Of a stretch of 58,465 nucleotides of DNA, positions 36,671-45,532 are shown piece by piece (within the stretch, counting starts at the first letter, position 1; every line of letters begins with the position of its first letter). The notes under the pieces are model-generated. The model worked only from the letters and a program-made list of their open reading frames with translations, was not told the DNA's origin and searched no databases. A program made the position numbers and the translations under genes. Where the stretch lies: assembly GCF_011516825.1 (NCBI RefSeq), contig NZ_WOTA01000023.1:1-58465 (forward strand), in the 5' to 3' direction. This DNA comes from Acetobacter oeni. Its GTDB lineage: Bacteria; Pseudomonadota; Alphaproteobacteria; Acetobacterales; Acetobacteraceae.

Positions 36671-37102
36671 GTCAGACGGCCTGCGTGGCTTTCCTGTTCG
36701 TTCCGCTTTCGACGGCTGCCTGTTCGACGCTTTCAAGAGATATGAATGCCGATGCCCCGGCTCTCTTTTCGATGGTCCGGAATTTTCTCGGGTCGCTGAG
36801 TATTTCCGGAGAGGCGGCAGGCTCATCAGTCGGATATGGTTCACTGGATGACGCCGTTTCATCAGCCGTATAATGATGACTATCTTGCCCGGGGGCGGCA
36901 GTTTGCGCTTGATCATAATCAGGCGCAGGCGGCTGATGCGCTGGCGCAGCGCCATCTGCTCGTTGATTTTAGCCAGCAGGTGGCTATGCTGGCTTGCAAT
37001 GAAGCGTTCATGATTTTCGGGATTGCGGCTCTTTGTGTCGTGCCTTTCTGTTTTCTTCTTTCGCCGATCAAGGGTGACGGGAAGGTTGCGGTCGCCCACT
37101 GA
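36530..37102 (+). pseudogene. EmrB-type (DHA2) MFS efflux pump remnant with frameshifts
   Basis: Only the last third or so of EmrB is left, in three successive frames. Frame 1 (about 36530-36645) reads IPIVGRLMTVISVRMVIATG and LALFWSAHLVPYLD. Frame 2 (about 36640-36805) reads FCMSQTACVAFLFVPLSTAA and MNADAPALFSMVRNFLGSLSI. Frame 3 (about 36810-37102) reads RRQAHQSDMVHWMTPFHQPY and a final helix FMIFGIAALCVVPFCFLL. The first two-thirds of the gene and the end of emrA are deleted. At least two frameshifts are needed in addition to the deletion. Confidence 0.85.
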
Positions 37103-37114
37103 TAAGGTCTGAGT

Positions 37115-37864
37115 ATGCACGCTCCTTCCTCTCCTTTTCCCTCGTTGCCGAATGCGGAGCGGCCCCGGTTTGCGAGCACGGGACCATCCGGGCACCGCGG
37201 AAGGATGAGGGAGCGGGTTCTGTCTCTGGGCGCGCCAGCCCTGGCTGATTATGAACTCATTGAGATGCTGCTGTTTCTGGGCATTACGAGATGCGACACA
37301 AAGCCGCTTGCAAAGTCACTGATCAATCGGTTTGGCTCTTTCGCCGGGGTTCTTAATGCGCCGGCTGAGGTTCTTCGGTCCGAGCGTCTTAATGATGAGA
37401 CGATAACGGCACTGAAATTACCGGTTCTGGTGGCGCAGCGACTGGCGGAAGCAGATGCGCGGACGCGGCCACTGCTGAGCAACTGGGATGCTCTTCTGAC
37501 TTATTTTGATACTGCGCTGCATGGCGCGGTTCCGGGTCAGTTGCGGATTCTTTTTCTTGATAATCGTAACCGGCTTATTGGTGACGAGGCTGTGTCACCT
37601 GAGAACGGAGTGACGGCGAAGGGGGGTGGCCCCGGCGGTGAAGCGGCGGGCATTCTGCGTCGCGCTCTGGCGCTGCATGCGACGGCGCTGATCGGGATAC
37701 GGATCTGTGGCGGTGGTCATGCACTCCGAAAGTCGGCCGCTTCCGATGAGGCGCTCGCCCTGGAGCTTGTTCGCGCCGGTGCTCTGCTGTCGATCGCCGT
37801 GCACGACATGATAGCGCTTCAGGGTGGTGAGTGGGTCAGCCTGAAGCAGCTTGGAAAGTTCTGA
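37115..37864 (+). CDS. radC: RadC-like protein lacking the JAMM histidines
   Basis: 249 residues. The helix-hairpin-helix N-terminal part (about 25-115) has RERVLSLGAPALADYELIEM, LFLGITRCDTKPLAKSL and RFGSFAGVLNAPAEVL. The MPN/JAB-like C-terminal part (about 120-249) has LFLDNRNRLIGDE, LRRALALHATALIGI and LLSIAVHDMIAL. RadC normally carries HNHPSG followed by a downstream S/D; here residues 196-201 read RICGGG, though an acidic residue (D211) remains. No other frame restores the motif. RadC's true role is unclear even in model bacteria. It begins 12 bases after the broken emrB and ends convergent with the GH5 gene. Confidence 0.85.
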   Translation: MHAPSSPFPSLPNAERPRFASTGPSGHRGRMRERVLSLGAPALADYELIEMLLFLGITRCDTKPLAKSLINRFGSFAGVLNAPAEVLRSERLNDETITALKLPVLVAQRLAEADARTRPLLSNWDALLTYFDTALHGAVPGQLRILFLDNRNRLIGDEAVSPENGVTAKGGGPGGEAAGILRRALALHATALIGIRICGGGHALRKSAASDEALALELVRAGALLSIAVHDMIALQGGEWVSLKQLGKF

Positions 37865-37881
37865 CCGGGCCGGTGTGAGTC

Positions 37882-38910
37882 TTACGGTTTTGCATGCATG
37901 GTGTCGGTCAGGACACCCATTTGTGGTCGTTCGGTGCCATCTTTTTTCGGCTCGAGCGTGTACATATATTCTCCCCAGATCGGACCGCCGGACCAGTAGG
38001 TCCACCCGAACCAGTTAGCAGGGCGGGAATAGAGATAGGTCATGGCGCGTCGCAGATCAGCAAGACATTGCGGGCTGCGTCCGGCGCCGAATTCGCCGAG
38101 CAGGCCTTTTGCATGATGAGCTTCCAGCCAGTCGGTGAACGGCGCGAGGCGTCCTTCGACCTGATCTTCCGGCACACAGTCGGGGGAGGTGCCGGATGAA
38201 TCACGATCGAAATACTGGTGGGCCTCGAAAATCAGAGCATTTCGCGGATCGTGCAGGCGTGCCAGCGCGTCACCATTGACCTGTGGGAAATTATGCGCGC
38301 CGTCCCAGCCGATACCGGAGACTGAGATCCGGTTTCTGGCGCCTGTTTTGCGGATGACGTCGATGGCCTGTTGCTGCAGTTGCGCCCATTCATCGGCGGA
38401 TTTCTGCTGTGGTTCATTCATCAGGCCGAAGATTACAGATGGCGAGGAGCCGAACTGATGTGCCAGCCTGCTCCACAGATCGATAAAGGCCGCGGGGGGG
38501 ACAGCGTCGGACCCGATAAGCTGGCCGCGATATTTTCCGTAATTATGGATATCGATGATGGTCATGCCGCCGGCTGCTTTCGCGGCCGCGACAAAATCCT
38601 TTACGTGTCCGAGATAGGCCTGATCGAGTTCGCCGGACAGTTCGGGTTGCAGGCGTTCCCATGACAGAGGAAGCCGGTAGAGCTTCATGCCCTTAGCTTT
38701 ATAATAATCGAGTTCCTGCTGTCTGGGGAACACATAGTCCCAGCCGAACCGGCCGGGAAGTTTACCTGATGCAAAACCCGGTCCGGCCAGGTTGACTCCG
38801 GGTAAAACGGCAGCTCCGGCCGGTGACGCCATGACGGGCAGCGCCAGGACCAGGGTTGCGATTGCAGCAAGAGGATTAATGTTACCAGGCATGAGTATCT
38901 TCGCTGACAT
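37882..38910 (-). CDS. Secreted glycoside hydrolase family 5 (cellulase-like)
   Basis: 342 residues. A signal peptide ends near residue 34 (TLVLALPVMASPAGAA). The GH5 barrel shows GMKLYRLPLSWERLQPEL, IIDIHNYGKYRG, FGLMNEPQ (acid/base Glu), NALIFEAHQYFD, KGLLGEFGAG (nucleophile Glu) and FGWTYWSGGP. It is therefore probably an active periplasmic or secreted endo-beta-glucanase or a related retaining hydrolase. Acetic acid bacteria also carry a GH8 cellulase (CMCax) beside cellulose synthase; this is a different family. It is divergent from the GumK-GT4 protein across a 273-base gap, so the two may share a control region. Confidence 0.92.
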   Translation of the reverse strand: MSAKILMPGNINPLAAIATLVLALPVMASPAGAAVLPGVNLAGPGFASGKLPGRFGWDYVFPRQQELDYYKAKGMKLYRLPLSWERLQPELSGELDQAYLGHVKDFVAAAKAAGGMTIIDIHNYGKYRGQLIGSDAVPPAAFIDLWSRLAHQFGSSPSVIFGLMNEPQQKSADEWAQLQQQAIDVIRKTGARNRISVSGIGWDGAHNFPQVNGDALARLHDPRNALIFEAHQYFDRDSSGTSPDCVPEDQVEGRLAPFTDWLEAHHAKGLLGEFGAGRSPQCLADLRRAMTYLYSRPANWFGWTYWSGGPIWGEYMYTLEPKKDGTERPQMGVLTDTMHAKP

Positions 38911-39183
38911 GGAGTGCGGGAAAAGGATTATCTCATCGTTGTTCCTGACGGAACCGATCGTCTGTCGGGAGCGGGTTTGGAGTCAACCGGTGATGTGCTG
39001 TTCCTGGAATATCCGCATGCACATTCCTGCAGGGATGCGGATATAACGCGGGATATGCCGGATTGTTTCTGCTCTCCCCCATTGATCGCACAGGCAGGAA
39101 CCGCGATGATCGTCGTACTTTGCCTTAGCAGGCGACAGGCTGCTATCCGTGTGAGGCGGCCATAAGGGAAAAGCTCTCAGCAT

Positions 39184-41454
39184 ATGCCTAATTTTCTTGT
39201 TTTGTCGGTGCATGATTTCCGTTCCCGCCGGAAGGCAAGCGTGCATTTTATCGCGGCGGAACTGGCAAAAAGAGGGGCCGTGCGGTTTTTTTCGACCGGT
39301 CTCAGCCGCTTGTCGGAGCACCGGGGAGATACACGCGCTGATCTTGGCGCGCATGCCAACCGTGTTGAGGTGGCGGATGGCGTCGAATGTTATCTCCAGC
39401 GCGGCTTGTGGCATCCTTTCATACTGAGGAAGCCGGCGCTTCGCCCGCTGGAAGAAGCGATGTTCCGGTTCTATCGCAAGAGGATGCCGTCCGTCCTGCG
39501 CCGGTGGATCCGTGAAGCGGATGTCGTGTTTATCGAATCGGGCATGGCGGCTATTTATATTGCTGATGTCCGCCGGCTTAATCCGCGCGCCCGTATTGTC
39601 TATCTTGCATCCGACGATCTGTCCGTTGTGGGTGCGGCCGGGACGATCATACGGGATTTTGCCCGTAACTTCGATAAAATCGACCTTGTCCGTCTGCCTT
39701 CACGATTGCTGCTTGAGGGGATGCCGCACGGGCGCAACGCTATTTTTGCGCCGCACGGGGTTGACCGGTCTCTGATGGACAGGCCGCGTGCGTCGCCGTT
39801 TGGTGACCGGCAGGCCTGTGTATCCGTTGGTTCGATGCTGTTCGATGCGTCGTTCTTCAATCTGGCGGCGCCACGGTTTCCCGACCTTGAATTTCACGTC
39901 ATTGGCGCCGGGCGGGCGGCGGAAGCACTCGATACGCGCCCGAATATTATCGTGCATGACGAGATGCCTTTTGCGGATACCCTGGCCTATGTGCAGAATG
40001 CCGCATTCGGGGTCGCGCCCTATCGGGATGCGAACACTCCGCGTTATCTTCTCGATACATCGCTGAAACTCAAACAGTTTGCGTTTTTCGGTAAGCCGGC
40101 AGTTTGCCCGGAGTTTGCTCTGGACGGCACGGTCGGGCGGTTTGGTTATCGGCCTGGCGACGGGAAATCTGTCGAGGCGGCGATCAGGGCGGCGCTTGAC
40201 TGTCGGGAAGCAATTTCGATCGATCTGCCGGAATGGAGCGAGATTGTGGACAGGCTCCTGACACCGGAGCGTTTTCCGGAGTTTCGTCTCGCGCCCAGGA
40301 CGGAGGGCAACACTGTCGCGGTATATCGCACGGAAATTCTGCCGCTTTCCGAGACTTTTGTCCGTGATCAGGCACTGGCGCTACGTCGCTGGCATCCTGT
40401 GCTCATCGGAGAGCGGGAGATCGGAAAGCTGCCGCTGTACGGGCTTGAAGTGCATGCGTGCAGCAAGGGGCCGGTTTCTTTTTTTCAGAAAGTTCGTGGG
40501 GCCATTAACAGGAGACTCGATCTGCCGTCGCCGGGCATTATGCGGATTGCCTGTTCCGTTGCTCCCCGTCTGATCCATGCTCATTTTGGTTTCGATGGTG
40601 TTGACGCGTGGCCGATTGCCCGAAGGCTTGGCGTGCCGCTGCTGGTGACGCTTCACGGATCGGATGTCACCACACGCATGGACTGGTTCGCGGCCGGGCA
40701 GGCCGGACGACGCTGGAAGCGCTATCCGACGAAACTGCTGAAACTGGCCCGGCAGAAAAATGTGAGTTTTGTGGCTGTTTCCGGGCCGATCAGGGATGCC
40801 GCCATTCGTATCGGTCTTCCTGCGAGCCGGATTTCGATCTGTCATATCGGGATCGATGTCAGCCGGTTTCAGCCATCGGAGCCGTCGCCCGGGCAGCGTG
40901 CGCCCATGATTCTCTTTGTCGGTCGTCTGGTCGAGAAGAAGGGAGCGGTGTTCCTTCTCGAGGCTTTCGAGCGTGTCAGGAAAGCGGTTCCCGGTGCCAG
41001 GCTGGTGATCGCGGGAGACGGGCCTGAGCGGGCGGAGCTTGAGCGCCGTTCCGGTCAGGCTGATGACGTTACATATATTGGCGCGGCCAGCCGCGATACA
41101 ATTCAGGCGCTCATGAGCGAGACACGTGTTTTCTGTCTGCCCAGCATTGTTGCCAGAAGCGGCGATATGGAGGGGCTGCCCATAGTCCTTCTGGAAGCGC
41201 AGGCAAGCGGCGTGCCTGTGGTGACCTCCGCGAGTGGAGGTACGACGGAAGGGATAATTGACGGAGAGACCGGATTTGCCTTTGCGGAGAAGGATGTGGA
41301 TGCGCTTGCCCGCAGCCTTATTGCGATTTTAGAGGATGATGCTCTGGCGGACCGGTTTGGTACCGCCGCGCGAAAGTATGTTGAACGCGCTCATGACATA
41401 CGTCTGTGTACAAATCGGCTTGAAACTGTTTACGATCATGTGATTGGTCAATGA
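39184..41454 (+). CDS. Two-domain glycosyltransferase: GumK-like (GT70) fused to GT4
   Basis: 756 residues. Residues 1 to about 375 match Xanthomonas GumK and acetan AceK, beta-glucuronosyltransferases: FLVLSVHDFRSRRKASVHFI, FIESGMAAIYIA, YLASDDLSVV (catalytic Asp region, D144), APHGVDRSL, VGSMLFDASFF, APYRDANTPRYLLDTSLKL and KQFAFFGKPAVCP. Residues about 378-756 are a GT4 enzyme: LIHAHFGFDGVDAWPIARRL, LHGSDVT, ICHIGIDVSRF, ILFVGRLVEKKG, then EGLPIVLLEAQASGVPVV with ExxxxxE and the terminal EKDVDAL region. No stop or frameshift separates them. It may add two sugars in turn to an exopolysaccharide lipid intermediate. Both activities are inferred. Confidence 0.9.
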   Translation: MPNFLVLSVHDFRSRRKASVHFIAAELAKRGAVRFFSTGLSRLSEHRGDTRADLGAHANRVEVADGVECYLQRGLWHPFILRKPALRPLEEAMFRFYRKRMPSVLRRWIREADVVFIESGMAAIYIADVRRLNPRARIVYLASDDLSVVGAAGTIIRDFARNFDKIDLVRLPSRLLLEGMPHGRNAIFAPHGVDRSLMDRPRASPFGDRQACVSVGSMLFDASFFNLAAPRFPDLEFHVIGAGRAAEALDTRPNIIVHDEMPFADTLAYVQNAAFGVAPYRDANTPRYLLDTSLKLKQFAFFGKPAVCPEFALDGTVGRFGYRPGDGKSVEAAIRAALDCREAISIDLPEWSEIVDRLLTPERFPEFRLAPRTEGNTVAVYRTEILPLSETFVRDQALALRRWHPVLIGEREIGKLPLYGLEVHACSKGPVSFFQKVRGAINRRLDLPSPGIMRIACSVAPRLIHAHFGFDGVDAWPIARRLGVPLLVTLHGSDVTTRMDWFAAGQAGRRWKRYPTKLLKLARQKNVSFVAVSGPIRDAAIRIGLPASRISICHIGIDVSRFQPSEPSPGQRAPMILFVGRLVEKKGAVFLLEAFERVRKAVPGARLVIAGDGPERAELERRSGQADDVTYIGAASRDTIQALMSETRVFCLPSIVARSGDMEGLPIVLLEAQASGVPVVTSASGGTTEGIIDGETGFAFAEKDVDALARSLIAILEDDALADRFGTAARKYVERAHDIRLCTNRLETVYDHVIGQ

Positions 41455-41592
41455 AACGGTTACTCCGGGGCTGTTTCGCTGGTGGCCTGTGCAGTATCCG
41501 GATGGGGGACTGATTTCAGGTCCGAAAGTTTGCAGGTGGCGGAAACGGACGTGGTGAAAGACTGTCCGCGCATCACATTCGGATGAGAGAAC

Positions 41593-41622
41593 TTGCAATG
41601 CAGGCATTTTATCTCTCATAGT
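41593..41622 (+). promoter_or_regulatory. Candidate promoter of the riboflavin operon
   Basis: TTGCAA (41593-41598) and CATAGT (41617-41622) are spaced by 18 bases, just upstream of the FMN riboswitch. Confidence 0.4.
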
Positions 41623-41633
41623 CTCAGGAACGT

Positions 41634-41776
41634 TCTCAGGGCGGGGTGCAATTCCCCACCGGCGGTAGATCGGTCGTCATGTCCGAAAGCCCGCGAGCGG
41701 CCTTCCTGAACGGGAAGGCTTAGCTGATCCGGTGTAATTCCGGAGCCGACGGTATAGTCCGGATGGAAGAGAACAC
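41634..41776 (+). promoter_or_regulatory. FMN riboswitch (RFN element)
   Basis: It begins CTCAGGGCGGGGTGCAATTC, followed by CCCACCGGCGGT, AGCCCGCGAGCG, GATCCGGTGTAATTCCGGAG, CCGACGGTATAGTC and GGATGGAAGAGAA. These are the conserved blocks of the RFN aptamer in order. It senses FMN and should repress ribDE-BA-H when flavin is abundant. Downstream a hairpin, GATTCT/AGAATC (41789-41809), may be part of the expression platform. Confidence 0.97.
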
Positions 41777-41862
41777 TGGTATGGCCCGGATTCTGCGTAG
41801 CGGAGAATCTGTAACTGTATCCTGTGGCTTGCCCTGAATCGACGTGTTTTTGTGTCGAGGTG

Positions 41863-42933
41863 ATGGGCAACTTCATGGCTGAAAGCTCTCATGACAGTCC
41901 GGTTGGCAAGGCATTTCGTGCCGCGATAGACGAGGCGTGCCGTTTTGTCGGTGCGACGGCGCCTAATCCGTCGGTCGGCTGTGCTTTGCTTGATGAAAGC
42001 GGACATATTCTGGCTGTGGCGGCGCATCATCGCGCGGGTCAGCTGCATGCCGAGGCTCTTGCGTTGCGGCAATGCTCCGGACGGGGGCTGACCCATCGTA
42101 TTCATTCGGCGGTTGTGACGCTTGAGCCCTGTAATCACACCGGCCGGACACCGCCCTGTACTGAAGCTTTACTTGCGACGCCGGTTAAATCGGTCTGGAT
42201 CGGGTGTGCGGACCCTGACCCGAATGTGGCCGGCGGGGGCGCGGAGCGTCTGAAAGCGGCGGGACGCGACGTTTTCCGGATAAGTGAATTCGCAGATGTG
42301 GTACCGGACGCGCAGAGGATCGCGAAAGACTGTCGGGCGCTGATCGCTCCGTTTCGGATGCGGTGTCGTGAAGGAAAAGCGTGGATCACCGTCAAGCAGG
42401 CGGTGGATGGGCGTGGTTCCATGATTCCTCCTGTCGGGCAGAAGACATTTACGTCGGTGGCCTCGCTTGAGCTGGCGCATCGGCTTCGGCGCGGGACGGA
42501 CGCGATTATCACCGGCACGGGCACAATCCGGGCTGATTTGCCAGGGTTCGATGTGCGGCATGTGGAGGATCATCCGGCACGGCGGCGGTTGCTGATGATC
42601 TGCGGGCGGAGCGGCGATCTTCCGGAAAGCTGGCTTGAGAAAGCGGCGCTTCGTTTTGACGTGATGTGGTGCGCGTCCGTTGAGGAAGCGCCTCGTCTGC
42701 TGGCGGAGAAGGGGGCGTTGTGGGCTCTGGTCGAGGCGGGGCCGTCTCTTGTGCGGGCGATGGATGAGCGGGAATTATGGGATGACTGGCTTCGTATTGA
42801 GGTGCTGCCCGAAGGAGGCGAGCGCGTGAGTGTGCGGGAGCGGCATGCGGTGAGTCCGTTATCGCTGATTCCGGGGATCGGTCATGAACCGGCGCGACCT
42901 GCGCTGAGCAGTCATCTCGTTGAGCGGGTGTGA
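41863..42933 (+). CDS. ribD: Bifunctional riboflavin deaminase/reductase RibD
   Basis: 356 residues. The N-terminal deaminase domain (about 1-150) has zinc ligands in LHAEALAL and LEPCNHTGRTPPC, plus APNPSVGCAL. The C-terminal reductase domain (about 155-350) has KAWITVKQAVDGRG, TSVASLELAHRLRRGTDAII (GTGTIRADLP follows) and a late ALVEAGPSLV. It converts diaminohydroxyphosphoribosylaminopyrimidine to the ribitylamino product in two steps. The start is ATG 41863 (GAGG close upstream) or ATG 41875; the frame is open from 41824. First gene behind the FMN riboswitch. Confidence 0.95.
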   Translation: MGNFMAESSHDSPVGKAFRAAIDEACRFVGATAPNPSVGCALLDESGHILAVAAHHRAGQLHAEALALRQCSGRGLTHRIHSAVVTLEPCNHTGRTPPCTEALLATPVKSVWIGCADPDPNVAGGGAERLKAAGRDVFRISEFADVVPDAQRIAKDCRALIAPFRMRCREGKAWITVKQAVDGRGSMIPPVGQKTFTSVASLELAHRLRRGTDAIITGTGTIRADLPGFDVRHVEDHPARRRLLMICGRSGDLPESWLEKAALRFDVMWCASVEEAPRLLAEKGALWALVEAGPSLVRAMDERELWDDWLRIEVLPEGGERVSVRERHAVSPLSLIPGIGHEPARPALSSHLVERV

Positions 42934-42941
42934 GAAGAGAT

Positions 42942-43559
42942 ATGTTTTCGGGAATTATTGAAAGTCTTGGTGAGGTGGCTTCCGTTGAGGCCGGGAACGC
43001 GTCGTGTGTTCTTGAAGTGGATACGGGCATGACGGATGTGGTGCCTGGCGAGAGCATTGCTGTGAACGGGGTCTGTCTCACCGCGACCGATATTGGTGAA
43101 AACGGGCGTATTCGCTTTTTTGTCAGTTCGGAAACGCTGGATAGGACGGCTCTGGGGCGTCTGGGGCGCGCGGGGCGGATCAATCTTGAGCGCGCGGTGA
43201 CGCCGCAGACGCGGCTGTCGGGTCATATGGTGCAGGGGCATGTAGATGGCATTGCGCGGCTTGTGTCTGTCGAGGACGTTGGCGATGCTAGAAAAGTTGT
43301 CTTTTCCGTGCCGGCCGCGCTGCGGCGCTACATGGTTGAGAAAGGGTCCGTCACGCTGGACGGGATCAGCCTGACGCTCAATGAGGTCGGGTCTCCGGTC
43401 ATGGACCCGACAGGGGCAGAGCGTTTTGAAATCGAGGTGATGATTATCCCGCACACATGGGATCATACGACCCTTGGCACACTGGTGCCGGGCGATCCGG
43501 TGAATGTCGAAGTCGACGTCATAGCAAAATATGTGGAGAGCGTATGTCAGTATCGGTGA
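42942..43559 (+). CDS. ribE: Riboflavin synthase alpha chain
   Basis: 205 residues. [12 protein letters not shown] is the classical start. Two homologous lumazine-binding barrels follow: the first with [14 protein letters not shown], and the second, after [16 protein letters not shown], with [16 protein letters not shown]. It dismutates two molecules of 6,7-dimethyl-8-ribityllumazine to riboflavin. It starts 8 bases after ribD and overlaps the start of ribBA by 16 bases, so translation is coupled. Often named ribC or ribE depending on species. Confidence 0.96.
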   Translation: MFSGIIESLGEVASVEAGNASCVLEVDTGMTDVVPGESIAVNGVCLTATDIGENGRIRFFVSSETLDRTALGRLGRAGRINLERAVTPQTRLSGHMVQGHVDGIARLVSVEDVGDARKVVFSVPAALRRYMVEKGSVTLDGISLTLNEVGSPVMDPTGAERFEIEVMIIPHTWDHTTLGTLVPGDPVNVEVDVIAKYVESVCQYR

Positions 43560-44878
43560 AAGACGCGGTGCCTGCTGCGCTTGCGCGCGCGGTTGACGCA
43601 ATCCGGGCTGGCCGGATGGTGATTATGGTCGACGACGAAGATCGTGAAAATGAAGGCGATCTTGTTATGGCTGCGGAATTCATGACGCCTGAGGCCATGA
43701 ATTTCATGGTGACTCATGGTCGTGGTCTGGTGTGTCTGCCACTGACTTCCGATCGGATCGGTCAGCTGGGGCTGCCGATGATGACGAAGGTCAATACGGC
43801 GCCCCGGAGTACGGCTTTTACCGTTTCGATCGAGGCGAAGGAGGGCGTGACGACGGGCATTTCAGCGTATGACCGGGCTCAGACAGTACTTGCCGCGGTG
43901 AAGCCGGATGCGACGCCGTCCGATCTTGTTTCGCCGGGACATATTTTCCCGCTGCGTGCGGCGCCAGGTGGGGTGCTTGAGCGGAATGGTCATACAGAAG
44001 GTTCGATTGATCTTGCGTTGCTTGCGGGGTGTCGGCCTGCGGCTGTGATCTGCGAGATTCTGAGTTCTGACGGGACGATGGCCCGGCGTCCTGAACTGGA
44101 AGCGTTTGGCGAGGAGCATGGCTTGCCGGTTATCTCGATTGCCGCGTTGTCCGGGTGGATCAGCCGGCATGGCACGCACGCTGTTGTCCCGACGGATATT
44201 GATTCTTCGTCGGAGTTGCCTCCGGTTCTGCTGGATGCCGTGAACGGCGCGCAGGCGGCGGTTACGGCGGAAGTCGCTGAGGCTGCGTTGCCGACCGGGT
44301 TTGGAGGTGACGACCTCGTTATTCACGCTTTCCGGGATGGCGATGGTGTCGAGCATGTGGCGCTGGTTAAGGGAAATCCGGCGGCGGAGGGGGCTGTTCC
44401 TCTTGTCCGGCTGCATTCGGAGTGTCTGACGGGAGATGCGCTCGGGTCGTTGCGGTGTGACTGTGGTTCACAGCTTCAGACGGCGTTGCGGAAAATCGGT
44501 CAGGCTGAGACCGGCGTGCTGATTTATCTGCGGGGACATGAGGGGCGCGGGATTGGTCTTGGCAACAAGATACGCGCCTATGCTCTTCAGGATCAGGGGC
44601 TTGATACGATTGATGCCAATCACAGGCTGGGTTTCGCGACGGATGCGCGGGACTGGTCATCCGCGGCATCGATTCTGCGGGATCTCGGGATCAGCAGGCT
44701 GGATCTCATGACGAACAATCCTGAGAAAGTTCGCGCGCTCGGAGAGCGGGGCTTTACTGTGCGTCAGCGCATTGGTTTGGATATTCCCTCAAATCCGTTC
44801 AATCGGGCTTATCTGGATGCCAAGCGGCGGCGGATGGGTCATTCATTGCGGGCGGATTCCGTGCGCGCGGCTGAGTAG
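43544..44878 (+). CDS. ribBA: Bifunctional DHBP synthase / GTP cyclohydrolase II
   Basis: 444 residues. The RibB domain (about 1-205) has [20 protein letters not shown] and [37 protein letters not shown] and [13 protein letters not shown]. The RibA domain (about 215-440) has the zinc cysteines in [40 protein letters not shown] and [12 protein letters not shown]. The key residues of both activities look intact, so it can supply both precursors of the lumazine. ATG 43544 lies inside the end of ribE. Located between ribE and ribH. Confidence 0.96.
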   Translation: MSVSVKDAVPAALARAVDAIRAGRMVIMVDDEDRENEGDLVMAAEFMTPEAMNFMVTHGRGLVCLPLTSDRIGQLGLPMMTKVNTAPRSTAFTVSIEAKEGVTTGISAYDRAQTVLAAVKPDATPSDLVSPGHIFPLRAAPGGVLERNGHTEGSIDLALLAGCRPAAVICEILSSDGTMARRPELEAFGEEHGLPVISIAALSGWISRHGTHAVVPTDIDSSSELPPVLLDAVNGAQAAVTAEVAEAALPTGFGGDDLVIHAFRDGDGVEHVALVKGNPAAEGAVPLVRLHSECLTGDALGSLRCDCGSQLQTALRKIGQAETGVLIYLRGHEGRGIGLGNKIRAYALQDQGLDTIDANHRLGFATDARDWSSAASILRDLGISRLDLMTNNPEKVRALGERGFTVRQRIGLDIPSNPFNRAYLDAKRRRMGHSLRADSVRAAE

Positions 44879-44939
44879 AGAGATCGTTTTTTTGTAATAG
44901 TTCTGCTTATGCTATCGGTTTTTTTTTGAAAGGATGACT

Positions 44940-45422
44940 ATGAGTACCCGTTCTCCGGCTTCCGTGCCTGATCTGCGTCTCTCGCCTGCGCCTCGTCTCG
45001 CGCTGGTCGTCAGCCGGTTTAATGAGGACATTACAGGCGGCCTGCGTCAGGGTTCGGTCGAATGGCTGTCCGAGCATGGTATCCGCATCGCTGAAGACGA
45101 TGTTTTCCCTGCGCCTGGAGCATTTGAACTTCCTTTGCTGGCACAGACGCTTGCGCGCAGTGGTCGCTATGAAGGCGTGATCTGTCTGGGGTGTGTCATT
45201 AAAGGCGATACGGCGCATTTCGAGTTTATCAGCCTTGGCGCAACCATTGGCATTATGCAGGCGTCTCTGGAGACGGAGACTCCGGTTGCGTTTGGCATAC
45301 TGACGACCTACACGGAGTCGCAGGCTGTTGAGCGCTCACGGAGCGATGCGCACAACAAGGGGCGGGAAGCGGCGGCTGCGTGCGTTGAATCGATCGCGCT
45401 GCTTCGTCGGATTAAGGGCTGA
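44940..45422 (+). CDS. ribH: 6,7-dimethyl-8-ribityllumazine synthase
   Basis: 160 residues. LALVVSRFNEDITGGLRQG, then PGAFELPLLAQTLA, VICLGCVIKGDTAHFEFIS and PVAFGILTTYTESQAVERS match RibH; the typical His at the active site appears in TAHFEF. It condenses the ribitylaminouracil with DHBP, usually as a 60-mer capsid or pentamer. AAGGA ends six bases before ATG 44940, so I prefer it to ATG 44934. Last gene of the riboswitch-controlled operon; no nusB follows. Confidence 0.96.
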   Translation: MSTRSPASVPDLRLSPAPRLALVVSRFNEDITGGLRQGSVEWLSEHGIRIAEDDVFPAPGAFELPLLAQTLARSGRYEGVICLGCVIKGDTAHFEFISLGATIGIMQASLETETPVAFGILTTYTESQAVERSRSDAHNKGREAAAACVESIALLRRIKG

Positions 45423-45532
45423 GCTGCGTCTGACCGGGATCTTTCCATTTTCTCTTTTTTGCCGTTTTGCTGAACGCAATGGACCGTTGATTATTCGGAT
45501 GCGATAATCCCGGGCAGGGAGTGTGATGCGGC

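Noticed and set aside
37600..37760. Frameshift as explanation for the missing RadC HNHPSG motif
   Set aside because: Neither alternative frame encodes HxHPSG and the flanking sequence stays in frame on both sides.
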